Shown here: piece by piece, positions 23,110 through 29,996 of the stretch
How positions within the stretch are numbered: position 1 is the stretch's first letter
How the letters are laid out: each line of letters begins with the position of its first letter
Assembly (NCBI RefSeq): GCF_004349065.1
Contig: NZ_SMKZ01000060.1
Coordinates: forward strand, 1-39,039
Length of the DNA stretch: 39,039 nucleotides
Source: Jiangella asiatica
GTDB taxonomy: Bacteria; Actinomycetota; Actinomycetes; Jiangellales; Jiangellaceae
Direction of reading: 5' to 3'
The notes under the pieces: generated by a model
Seen by the model: only the letters and a program-made list of their open reading frames with translations
The model's database searches: none
Told to the model about the DNA's origin: nothing
Made by a program: the position numbers and the translations under genes

Positions 23110-24168
23110 ATGAACTCGACCTTGACTTCGGGCGTCGTCGCCGCCCGGGTGCAGATTCCGCGGCTGGCGGTCAACACGCTCCAGCTCGACGGGCGCACCG
23201 GCGGCGAGCCGGTCGTCTTCGTGCACGGCAACGTGTCGTCCAGCGTGTTCTGGCAGCTCGCGATGGTCCAGCTGCCGGATCGGTACCGCCCGGTGGCCGT
23301 CGACCTGCGCGGCTTCGGCGGCACCGACGCGCTGCCGGTCGACGCCTCGCGCGGCGTGCGCGACTACGCCGACGACGTCGCCGGCGTGATCGACACGCTG
23401 GGCTTGGACGACGCGCACCTGGTCGGCTGGAGCATGGGTGGCGCCGTCGTACTGCAACTGCTCTTGGACGCGCCGGACCGGTACCCGTCGGTCACGCTGG
23501 TCAACCCGGTGTCGCCGTACGGGTTCGGCGGCACCCGCGGGCCGGACGGCGAGCTGGTCCACCCGTCGGCGGCGGGGTCCGGGGGCGGCGCGGCCAACCC
23601 GGACTTCGTCGCCCGGCTGGCTGCCGGCGATCACGGCGACGAGGCTCCCACGTCACCGCGCCAGGTGCTGCTGGCCGCGTACGTCAAGCCCCCGTTCGTC
23701 CCGGGCGACCTGGACGTCTACGTCGAGTCGATGCTGTCCACCGTCGTCGGCGACGACAACTATCCCGGCGACCACGTGGTGGCGCCCTCCTGGCCGGGGA
23801 TCGGGCCTGGCCGGCGTGGCGTGCTCAACACCATGGCGCCGACCAACCTGCGGCTGGACGGGCTTCCCGACCTCGATCCCAAACCCCCGATCCACTGGAT
23901 TCGCGGTTCCGACGACGTCATCGTCTCCGACACGTCGCTGTTCGACCTGGCCCACCTGGGTTCCATCGGCGCGGTGCCGGACTGGCCCGGCGAGGACGTG
24001 GCGCCGGCGCAGCCGATGCTCGCGCAGACCAGGGCCGTCCTCGAGCGCTATCGCGAGGCCGGCGGCACCACCAGCGAGGTCGTCATCAACGACACCGGGC
24101 ACAGCCCGCACCTGGAGAAGCCGGTGGAGTTCGTCGCCGCGCTGGTGCAGGGGATGACGAGGCGGTGA
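23110..24168 (+). CDS. Alpha/beta hydrolase
   Basis: This 352-residue cytoplasmic alpha/beta-fold hydrolase has the oxyanion strand VVFVHGNVSSS (HGN, 39-41), DLRGFGGTD, the nucleophile elbow GWSMGG with S108, and a C-terminal NDTGHSPHLEKP with the catalytic His. The substrate is not indicated; epoxide, lactone or ester hydrolysis are all possible. A 60-residue lid insertion (about 150-240) is proline- and glycine-rich. A strong ribosome site (GAGGAGG) precedes the ATG. The stop overlaps the next gene by 4 bp, and that gene is another alpha/beta hydrolase of a different subgroup, so the two probably work together or arose by recruitment rather than simple duplication. Confidence 0.9.
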   Translation: MNSTLTSGVVAARVQIPRLAVNTLQLDGRTGGEPVVFVHGNVSSSVFWQLAMVQLPDRYRPVAVDLRGFGGTDALPVDASRGVRDYADDVAGVIDTLGLDDAHLVGWSMGGAVVLQLLLDAPDRYPSVTLVNPVSPYGFGGTRGPDGELVHPSAAGSGGGAANPDFVARLAAGDHGDEAPTSPRQVLLAAYVKPPFVPGDLDVYVESMLSTVVGDDNYPGDHVVAPSWPGIGPGRRGVLNTMAPTNLRLDGLPDLDPKPPIHWIRGSDDVIVSDTSLFDLAHLGSIGAVPDWPGEDVAPAQPMLAQTRAVLERYREAGGTTSEVVINDTGHSPHLEKPVEFVAALVQGMTRR

Positions 24169-25067
24169 CGCTGCGCGTTCGCGTCGACGGCGGTGAGCTG
24201 TCCGTGCACGAGCTGACGGCCGCTCCGGACGGCGCTCCGCTGGTGGTCGCGCTGCACGGCATCACCGCGAACGCGCTGGCCCTCGCGGCCGTCGCGGCGG
24301 CACTGGACGGCAATGCCCGGGTCCTCGCGCCGGACCTGCGCGGGCGCGCCGAGAGCCGGGCGATCACCGGGCCGTGGGGCCTGGCCGCGCACGCCGCCGA
24401 CGTGATCGCGGTCCTCGACGCGCTCGGTGCGCGGTCCGCGGTCCTGCTGGGCCACTCGATGGGCGCGTACGTGGCCGCGCTGACGGCGCTGCGTCACCCG
24501 GCGCGCGTGGACTCGGTCGTCCTGGTGGACGGCGGGGTCGGCTTCCCGGCGCCGCCCGGCACCGACATCGACGCGGCACTGGAGCAGGTGATCGGTCCGG
24601 CGATGCGGCGGCTCGGCATGGTCTTCGCCGACGACTCCGCGTACCTGGACTTCTGGCGGGCGCACCCGGCCATCGGGCCCGGCTTCGAGGCCCCGTGGCG
24701 CGAGCTGCTGGTGGGCTACCTGCTGCACGATCTGGTCGGTCCCGACGGTGCCCGGCGCTCGTCGTGCGTCCTCGACGCGGTCCGGGCCGACGGCGCTGAC
24801 GTGCTTGCCGACGCCGAGGTGCTGCGTTCGGTCCGCGACGGCACCCGGCCGACGACGCTGCTGTGGGCGCAACGAGGGATGCTGGACGAACCCCAGGGGC
24901 TGTTCGACGACGACCGGCTGGCCGCGGCCGGCCTGCCGCCGGGAGTGAGCGTGGTCCCCGTCGGCGGCGTGAACCACTACACCGTCCTGTTCGAACCCCG
25001 CGCCGTACGGACCGTCGCGTCCGCCGTGGCCGGCGGCGTCAGCGGGCCGACCAGCCGCCGTCGATGA
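24165..25067 (+). CDS. Alpha/beta hydrolase
   Basis: This is a second alpha/beta hydrolase of 300 residues, starting at a GTG inside the last codons of the first (GTGA overlap). Landmarks are VVALHGITAN, APDLRGRAES, the nucleophile S98 in LLGHSMGAY, an acid in the C-terminal half, and GVNHYTVLF with the probable catalytic His. It is shorter than its neighbour and shares only the fold. Its 3' end overlaps the convergent 3-hydroxybutyrate-dehydrogenase-like gene by 29 bp, so there is no room for a terminator between them. No signal peptide. Confidence 0.88.
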   Translation: MTLRVRVDGGELSVHELTAAPDGAPLVVALHGITANALALAAVAAALDGNARVLAPDLRGRAESRAITGPWGLAAHAADVIAVLDALGARSAVLLGHSMGAYVAALTALRHPARVDSVVLVDGGVGFPAPPGTDIDAALEQVIGPAMRRLGMVFADDSAYLDFWRAHPAIGPGFEAPWRELLVGYLLHDLVGPDGARRSSCVLDAVRADGADVLADAEVLRSVRDGTRPTTLLWAQRGMLDEPQGLFDDDRLAAAGLPPGVSVVPVGGVNHYTVLFEPRAVRTVASAVAGGVSGPTSRRR

Positions 25068-25803
25068 CGAGGTTGGTGCCGGTGGTCGACTGGGCCGCCG
25101 GGCCGCACAGGTGGGCGACCGCCTCGGCCACCTCGCCCGGCTCTATCAGCCGCTTGATCGCCTCGTTGGCCAGCAGGACCTCGCTGACGACCCGTTCCTC
25201 GGGCAGTTCGTGCACCCGGGCCTGGTCGGCGATCTGCGCCTCCACCAGCGGGGTGCGGACGTAGCCGGGGTTGACGCAGTTGGAGGTGACACCATGCGCG
25301 GCGCCCTCCAGCGCGGTGACCTTGGACAGCCCTTCGAGCCCGTGCTTGGCGGTGACGTACGCGGACTTGTAGGCGCTGGCACGCAGCCCGTGTGCGCTGG
25401 AGATGTTGACGATGCGGCCCCACCCGCGCCGGTACATGCTCGGCAGCACGGCCCGGATGAGCAGGAACGGCGCCTCGAGCATGAGCCGCAGCATGAACGC
25501 GAAACGCTCTGGCGGGAACTCCTCCAGTCGGGCGACGTGCTGGATGCCGGCGTTGTTGACCAGGACGTCGACGTCGGGGACGACGCCGGCGTCCGCCGCG
25601 GCGAGGGCCGCCGTGTCGGCGAGGTCCACCACCCACGGCCGGCCGCCGCACTCCGTCGCTACGGCCGCGGCCCGGCCGGCGTCGATGTCGGCGACGACGA
25701 CGTCCGCGCCGGCCGCTCCCAGCCGCCTGGCGATGGCGGCGCCGATGCCGCTGCCGCCGCCGGTCACGAGCGCCCGCCTGCCACTGAGATCGAGCTCCGC
25801 CAT
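25039..25803 (-). CDS. 3-hydroxybutyrate dehydrogenase-like SDR
   Basis: 3-hydroxybutyrate dehydrogenase interconverts D-3-hydroxybutyrate and acetoacetate with NAD in ketone-body and polyhydroxybutyrate metabolism. The 254-residue SDR has TGGGSGIG (14-21), NNAG (83-86), the catalytic S135/S136-Y149-K153 set in NISSAHG and YVTAKHG, and then NCVNPGYVRTPLVEAQI, which strongly resembles the BDH group. It ends with the common SDR terminus VIDGGWSAR. The ATG at 25803 lies 6 nt after a TAGAGT box, which suggests a leaderless mRNA. Substrate assignment rests on subgroup resemblance and could be off within the SDR family. Confidence 0.8.
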   Translation of the reverse strand: MAELDLSGRRALVTGGGSGIGAAIARRLGAAGADVVVADIDAGRAAAVATECGGRPWVVDLADTAALAAADAGVVPDVDVLVNNAGIQHVARLEEFPPERFAFMLRLMLEAPFLLIRAVLPSMYRRGWGRIVNISSAHGLRASAYKSAYVTAKHGLEGLSKVTALEGAAHGVTSNCVNPGYVRTPLVEAQIADQARVHELPEERVVSEVLLANEAIKRLIEPGEVAEAVAHLCGPAAQSTTGTNLVIDGGWSAR

Positions 25804-25809
25804 GCCAAC

Positions 25810-25815
25810 ACTCTA
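25810..25815 (-). promoter_or_regulatory. Probable -10 box (TAGAGT), leaderless start
   Basis: On the minus strand TAGAGT precedes the ATG of the dehydrogenase gene by 6 nt, with no ribosome site. Confidence 0.5.
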
Positions 25816-25869
25816 GGCCCGCCCTAAGCCCGGACATGATGATCGTCTGCTGCTTCCGTGAGCGCGCGG

Positions 25870-25971
25870 GACCTCGGAATGATCACGTTCAGCACGAGAT
25901 CTCGTGTCACACCATGCTCGCAATCATGGTGACGCTCGGGGGATCCTGCTGAACGTGATCATTCCGAGGTC
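25870..25971. repeat. Complete dispersed palindromic element (25-bp arms)
   Basis: Perfect 25-bp inverted arms (25870-25894 and 25947-25971; core AATGATCACGTTCAGCA) enclose 52 bp that contain the CACGAGATCTCGTG palindrome and a CACCATG...CATGGTG dyad. Parts of it recur at 40-100 and, inverted, at 29895-29936. It lies between divergent genes. The rest of 25804-26066 holds a TGTGCGCACA palindrome (26026-26035) and the MarR operator. Confidence 0.9.
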
Positions 25972-26045
25972 GCGGGGTGAGATTGCTGACGGCGGGTGGT
26001 GCGAAGCAGTGTGTCTTCGGGCACCTGTGCGCACACGCATGATGG

Positions 26046-26067
26046 TTCTCTGACTAGCATCAGAGAA
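26046..26067. promoter_or_regulatory. Probable MarR operator over the -10 and start codon
   Basis: TTCTCTGA (26046-26053) and TCAGAGAA (26060-26067) form a perfect inverted repeat with a 6-bp spacer. The right arm's last base is the A of the ATG, and a -10 box TAGCAT (26055-26060) lies in the middle. A bound MarR dimer would block transcription, so autorepression is the natural reading. Confidence 0.7.
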
Positions 26068-26963
26068 TGGACGAGGTCATGGTCGCACGGGTCCGGCGGT
26101 TCAACCGGGTCGTCACCCAGCGAGTCGGCGCCCTGAACGACCACTTCCTGTCCCTCGGCCGCCCGCTCGGCGAGTCGCGGCTGCTCTGGGAGATCGGCAC
26201 GGAGGGCCGGTCGGTGCGGTCCCTGCGCGCCCAACTCGACCTGGACTCCGGCTACCTGAGCCGGTTGCTGCGGTCGCTCGAGCGGGCCGGTCTGGTCGTC
26301 ACCGGACCGGACCAGGCCGACCGTCGGGTCACCGTCGCCCGGCTCACGCAGGCCGGTTTGGCCGAGCGCGACCAGCTCGACCGCCGCGCCGACGAACTGG
26401 CCGCGTCGTTGCTGGACCCGCTCACCGAGCGGCAGCGCGACCGGCTGGTCGCGGCGATGTCCGACGTCGAGCGGCTGCTGACGGCGGCCGGCGTGCGGGT
26501 GGCACCGGCCGACCCCGCCGACGCGGCCGCGCGTTTCTGCGTGGGGGAGTACGTCGCCGAGCTGAACAGCCGGTTCGACGCCGGCTTCGACCCCGCGCGC
26601 AGCATCCCCGCCGCGGACGCCGACCTCCGCCCGCCAGCCGGGCTGATGCTCGTCGCCACCCTGAACGGCGCCCCGGTCGGCTGCGGCGCGCTGAAGCTCC
26701 ACGGCACCGAACCGGCCGAGATCAAGCGGATGTGGGTCGCCGAGTCCGCCCGCGGCCTGGGTCTTGGCCGGCGGTTGCTGACCGAGCTGGAGCGGCGGGC
26801 CGCCACCCTGGGCGCCCGGGTGGTCCGGCTGGAGACCAACCAGACGTTGACCGAGGCCATCGAGCTGTACCGCTCCGCCGGCTACACCGAGGTGGAAGCG
26901 TTCGACGCCGAGCCCTATGCCCACCACTGGTTCGAGAAGACACTGCCTGCCGACGCGCGGTGA
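26067..26963 (+). CDS. MarR-GNAT fusion protein
   Basis: The 298-residue protein joins a MarR winged-helix domain (about 1-145; SLRAQLDLDSGYLSRLLRSL is the recognition part and DQADRRVTVARLT the wing) to a GNAT acetyltransferase domain (about 165-298; IKRMWVAESARGLGLGRRLL holds the acetyl-CoA-binding R/Q-x-x-G-x-G/A loop). Such fusions are known in actinobacteria and proteobacteria and may link acetylation of a small molecule or protein to gene control. The start is fixed by a TAGCAT -10 box 6 nt upstream, which implies a leaderless mRNA, and by the operator that covers it. The next gene follows 20 bp later. Confidence 0.9.
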   Translation: MDEVMVARVRRFNRVVTQRVGALNDHFLSLGRPLGESRLLWEIGTEGRSVRSLRAQLDLDSGYLSRLLRSLERAGLVVTGPDQADRRVTVARLTQAGLAERDQLDRRADELAASLLDPLTERQRDRLVAAMSDVERLLTAAGVRVAPADPADAAARFCVGEYVAELNSRFDAGFDPARSIPAADADLRPPAGLMLVATLNGAPVGCGALKLHGTEPAEIKRMWVAESARGLGLGRRLLTELERRAATLGARVVRLETNQTLTEAIELYRSAGYTEVEAFDAEPYAHHWFEKTLPADAR

Positions 26964-26983
26964 CGACCTGCGACAATTGGCTC

Positions 26984-27538
26984 ATGACGGAGCGTAAGCC
27001 GTCCGGTCTGAACTTCGAGTCGTGGATCGACAAGCAGATCCGCGAGGCTCAGGAGCGCGGCGAGTTCGACGACCTGCCGCTCAGCGGCAAGCCGCTGCCG
27101 AGCCGCCGTCCCGGCGACGAGCTCTGGTGGGTCCGCGAGAAGCTCGCCCGCGAGGGCGAAACCACTGACGCCCTTCTGCCCACGCCGCTCAAGCTGCGCA
27201 AAGAGATCCATCGCCTGCCCGAGACGCTGCGCGACGTCCGCTCCGAACTGGCCGTACGCGACGTCGTCGACGAGCTCAACGAACGCATCAAGCAGTGGCT
27301 CCGCGCACCGTCAGGGCCGCAGATCGCCGTTGGGGTGGTAGACGCCGAGGCCGTCGTCGAGCAGTGGCGGGCGGACCGCGCCGAGCGGGAGCAGGAGGCC
27401 GCGGCGCAACGCGAGGCCGCGGCCGAGCAGGCCGCGCGGCGGGCCGCCGCCGAGCGGGCGGCCGCCGACCACGCCAGAGCCGAGCGGCGCGCGGCCAGCT
27501 GGTGGCGGCGGCTGGGCGCCAGGTTGCTCGGCCGGTGA
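26984..27538 (+). CDS. DUF1992 (DnaJC28-like conserved domain) protein
   Basis: The 184-residue protein starts with the DUF1992 domain (about 8-100): FESWIDKQIREAQERGEFDD, then LPLSGKPLP and the WWVREKL segment. This domain is shared with eukaryotic DNAJC28 but bacterial forms have no J domain. The second half (about 115-184) is an Ala/Arg/Glu-rich helix, likely a coiled coil ending in a basic, tryptophan-containing tail (SWWRRLGARLLGR) that could touch the membrane. Function is unknown. A GACAAT box lies 6 nt before the ATG, so it may be transcribed separately from the MarR-GNAT gene. It is convergent with the next gene, 13 bp apart. Confidence 0.88.
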   Translation: MTERKPSGLNFESWIDKQIREAQERGEFDDLPLSGKPLPSRRPGDELWWVREKLAREGETTDALLPTPLKLRKEIHRLPETLRDVRSELAVRDVVDELNERIKQWLRAPSGPQIAVGVVDAEAVVEQWRADRAEREQEAAAQREAAAEQAARRAAAERAAADHARAERRAASWWRRLGARLLGR

Positions 27539-27551
27539 CCACGCCACGACG

Positions 27552-28349
27552 TCAGGTGCCCAGGAACTCGGTGATCACGGGGGCATGTGCGTCCGCCTTC
27601 ACCATGTGCGTCTGACCGGGCAGCGTGCGGTGCTCGGCGTTCGGCAGGACCTCGGCGAGCTGGCGCTGGCTGTTGCGCATGTAGTCCGGGCTCTTTCCAC
27701 CGTCCATGACCAGCGTGGGCACGGTGACCGACGTCCAGCGGTCGGCAGGCAGCGGCTTGCCGGCGCCCGTGCCGCCGAGCACGCGGAGGTCGTTCGGGAT
27801 GGTGGGCGCGACCGCTTTCAGCTTCTTCCAAACCGGTGTCAGCTTCATGATCGCCACCATGAATCCCGGCGCGCCGACCGTCTTCATGAACAGCTGGACT
27901 GCATCGCTCCGGCGGTCGGCCGCGATCAGCTGGTCGGTACGTTCCAGCAGGTCGACCGGCCACGGCTGGTGCGTTGAGTCCGTGACGGCGGGCAGCTCGT
28001 ACAGCGCCAGCTTCCTGATACGGCTGTCCGGCCGCTTCGCCGCCTCCAGCGCCAGCGCGGCGCCGGACGAGCAGCCGTACACGACGACCTCGCCGCCGGC
28101 CGCGGAGATCAGCGCCTCCAGGTCCTCCACCTCGCGCTCGACGGCGTACGCCTTGGTGTCGCCGCTCTCGCCTCGGCCGCGCCGGTCGTAGAAGTAGACG
28201 GTGAAGCTGCCGGCCAGGGCGTCGGCGAGCTTGGCCGCCGGGCCGAACGCGCGATAGCACATCGCGCCGTCGACGAGGATCAGCGGCGGGCCGGAGCCGA
28301 CTCGCGAGTAGGCGATCGTGGTGCCGTCGGCCGAGGTCACGGTGGGCAT
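27552..28349 (-). CDS. Alpha/beta hydrolase
   Basis: The 265-residue enzyme has an alpha/beta-hydrolase fold with the oxyanion region LILVDGAM where HG is replaced by DG, the strand YDRRGRGESGDT, the nucleophile elbow GCSSG (S94), an acid in TLVMDGGKSPDYM and a His in LPGQTHMVKADAHAP. Length and the VYFYDRRGRGES motif fit the esterase/haloperoxidase-like group often found next to ArsR-SRPBCC gene pairs. It lies 48 bp downstream of the SRPBCC gene on the same strand, so the three minus-strand genes probably form one transcript controlled by the ArsR-like regulator. The substrate is unknown. Confidence 0.87.
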   Translation of the reverse strand: MPTVTSADGTTIAYSRVGSGPPLILVDGAMCYRAFGPAAKLADALAGSFTVYFYDRRGRGESGDTKAYAVEREVEDLEALISAAGGEVVVYGCSSGAALALEAAKRPDSRIRKLALYELPAVTDSTHQPWPVDLLERTDQLIAADRRSDAVQLFMKTVGAPGFMVAIMKLTPVWKKLKAVAPTIPNDLRVLGGTGAGKPLPADRWTSVTVPTLVMDGGKSPDYMRNSQRQLAEVLPNAEHRTLPGQTHMVKADAHAPVITEFLGT

Positions 28350-28362
28350 GATGGGTTCTCCA

Positions 28363-28400
28363 GTTCGTGTCGTGTTCGAGCCGTGTCGTGTCGTGTGTCA
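28363..28400. repeat. Short GTGTC repeat between two genes
   Basis: A run of degenerate GTGTC/GTGTT units (for example CGTGTCGTGTCGTGTG) fills the gap between the SRPBCC and hydrolase genes and may vary in length between strains. It may simply be slippage-derived spacer. Confidence 0.5.
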
Positions 28401-29144
28401 GCTGAGGACGCGGGTCAGCCAGGCCTGCCAGGCCGCGTCGGTGTGCCGTCCGCCGTCGTCGGCGAAGACGTGGTGCGAAGCGATCATGGGGCCGCGGAAG
28501 CCCTTGAGGAACCGGAACAGTGCGTCATCGGTGCGGACGCCGAGGGTGTCGGCGTTGACGAAGTAGACGGTGCCGGCCCGCTCCGCGTCGCCCAGCCGCA
28601 CCCTGACCCCGTCGCCGGTGGTGACGGGGGCTCGGGGAGGCAGGCCGAGTTCGGCGTGCAGCGCCGCCCAGGCCGCGTCCCAGTCCGGGACCAGGGGGCC
28701 GAACGCGGTGACCGGGGTGGCGGTGCTGCCCGCGAAGTGCGTGAGGTACTCGGCCAGGGTGCGGAAGAACATCGCGTTGCCCTTGGTCATCGCGTCGAAC
28801 TCGTCCTCCCAGTCGTCGCCGGGGAGGAAGCCGCTGGTGACGATGCGCAGCGTACTGCTGGCGTGCTCGCGGGCCTCGATGAGGAACTCGTAGGCGACGA
28901 AGCGGCCGTCCGGCGCGGTCTGCGACGTGTAGGACAGCCTCCGTCGCGGCTCCCAGGACGTGACGGCGTACTCCGGCGTGTAGCCGCCGAAGGCCATCCG
29001 GACGGTGCCGCCCTCGCCGGCCTCGACCTCCGTGCGACCCATGAACCAGGAGTCGATTCCAGGGCCGGTGGCGATGGCCTCCCAGACCTCCTCGGGGGTA
29101 GCGTCGACGGTGACCTCGTCGCCGGACTCGAACCGGTGACCCAC
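28398..29144 (-). CDS. SRPBCC (AHSA1-like) domain protein
   Basis: SRPBCC proteins form a deep hydrophobic pocket for lipid-like ligands; bacterial AHSA1-type members often sit beside an ArsR regulator, and their ligand is unknown. The 248-residue protein begins VTVDATPEEVWEAIATGPG, typical of the family, followed by WFMGRTEVEAG and a C-terminal extension of about 90 residues (from about 160) that includes VYFVNADTLGVRTDDALFRF and may be a second partial fold. The GTG at 29144 is one base after the stop of the regulator gene, so translation is coupled. Length is greater than the usual 140-160 residues. Confidence 0.85.
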   Translation of the reverse strand: MGHRFESGDEVTVDATPEEVWEAIATGPGIDSWFMGRTEVEAGEGGTVRMAFGGYTPEYAVTSWEPRRRLSYTSQTAPDGRFVAYEFLIEAREHASSTLRIVTSGFLPGDDWEDEFDAMTKGNAMFFRTLAEYLTHFAGSTATPVTAFGPLVPDWDAAWAALHAELGLPPRAPVTTGDGVRVRLGDAERAGTVYFVNADTLGVRTDDALFRFLKGFRGPMIASHHVFADDGGRHTDAAWQAWLTRVLS

Positions 29145-29145
29145 G

Positions 29146-29748
29146 TCAGGGCTCCTTCGTCTCGGCGCCGGTGCCGACGCTGGGATGGATGGCGACGACG
29201 ACGCGGTGCGTGCGGCCGCCAGCGGCGGACTCGTCGTGGTACTTGGAAACCAGGCGGGTGACGCTGTTGGCCAGCTCCTCGGCGAAGGCGGCGCGGTCGG
29301 CCGCGGAGGCGAAGCGCACCTCGCCGTCGATGGCGAAGGTGGCCACCCGCTGACGAGCCCTGGTGGACGCGGTGATGAGCAGGCCGACGTCGCGGACCAG
29401 GCGCGACGCCAGCGCGAGCAGCCAACGCGCCGACAGCTTGTCAGGGGAGCGTGACGGGTCGGGCTGCACCGCAGCCAACGCCACCGGCGAGATGACGTAT
29501 GAGGCCGCCGTGGCCCGCATCAGCCGCTCGGTGACGTTGCCCTTCCGTCGCTCCTCGACCAGCTCGACCAGGCCGTGCCGCTCGAGCGTGCGCAGGTGGT
29601 AGTTCACCTTCTGGCGCGGCAGGCCCACGCGAGCGGCGAGCATAGTGGCCGAGCCGGGCTCGGTGAGTGCGGCCAGCAGCCGCGTACGCATGGGGTCCAG
29701 CGACGCCTCGGCGGCGGCTGGGTCTTCGATCACTGCTACGTCTTGCAT
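29146..29748 (-). CDS. ArsR-like winged-helix regulator
   Basis: The 200-residue protein has an N-terminal winged helix (about 15-80): DPMRTRLLAALTEPGSAT, LARVGLPRQKVNYHLRTL-type recognition helix and HGLVELVEERRKGN wing. A longer C-terminal half (about 90-200) has no cysteine metal site, so it probably senses a small molecule or its partner protein. It precedes an SRPBCC gene by one base, the usual pairing. The ATG at 29748 is chosen because a TTGACA/CAGTGT promoter lies just upstream with the -10 ending 7 nt before it; the frame is open to 29910 but that part crosses the promoter. Confidence 0.87.
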   Translation of the reverse strand: MQDVAVIEDPAAAEASLDPMRTRLLAALTEPGSATMLAARVGLPRQKVNYHLRTLERHGLVELVEERRKGNVTERLMRATAASYVISPVALAAVQPDPSRSPDKLSARWLLALASRLVRDVGLLITASTRARQRVATFAIDGEVRFASAADRAAFAEELANSVTRLVSKYHDESAAGGRTHRVVVAIHPSVGTGAETKEP

Positions 29749-29755
29749 GGCGCCA

Positions 29756-29784
29756 ACACTGTCACCGACAAATTTTCTTGTCAA
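29756..29784 (-). promoter_or_regulatory. Promoter TTGACA-17-CAGTGT of the ArsR-like operon
   Basis: On the minus strand a perfect -35 TTGACA (29779-29784) is separated by 17 bp from CAGTGT (29756-29761), 7 nt before the ATG. The inverted repeat GACAA-N6-TTGTC (29767-29782) overlaps the -35. Confidence 0.7.
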
Positions 29785-29805
29785 GAGTGCTGGATCTGTC
29801 GGTGA
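29762..29805. promoter_or_regulatory. Paired operator: TCACCGACA/TGTCGGTGA inverted repeat
   Basis: TCACCGACA (29762-29770) and TGTCGGTGA (29797-29805) are perfect 9-bp inverted arms 26 bp apart, enclosing the -35 box and a smaller dyad. The arrangement suits a repressor, presumably the ArsR-like protein, gripping its own promoter. Confidence 0.55.
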
Positions 29806-29894
29806 AGGAGCCTTCCGTGCGGGTCGAGCGCGAGCTGAGTGGCCGCATCGCGCGGGGGTCATCACGAGGACTTCGCGTCCATCACGAGGTCTAC

Positions 29895-29936
29895 AAGCAT
29901 GGTGCGACACGAGATCTCGTGCTGAACGTGATCATT
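29895..29936. repeat. Dispersed palindromic element, partial inverted copy 3
   Basis: Read on the minus strand this matches 40-81 at nearly every base (AATGATCACGTTCAGCACGA and the rest, including CACGAGATCTCGTG). Two copies of ATCACGAGG, 20 bp apart (29861 and 29881), lie just outside. It sits between the ArsR-like promoter and dinB. Confidence 0.85.
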
Positions 29937-29982
29937 TAGCCGACGTGGGGTGGGATCTCTTGGCTTTTGGGAGCTGATGATG

Positions 29983-29996
29983 CGAACATGTGTTCG
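29983..29996. promoter_or_regulatory. SOS box (LexA site) at dinB start
   Basis: CGAAC-ATGT-GTTCG is an exact match to the actinobacterial/Gram-positive LexA consensus CGAAC-N4-GTTCG. It overlaps the presumed start codon of dinB, so LexA would sit right at the transcription start. Confidence 0.85.
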
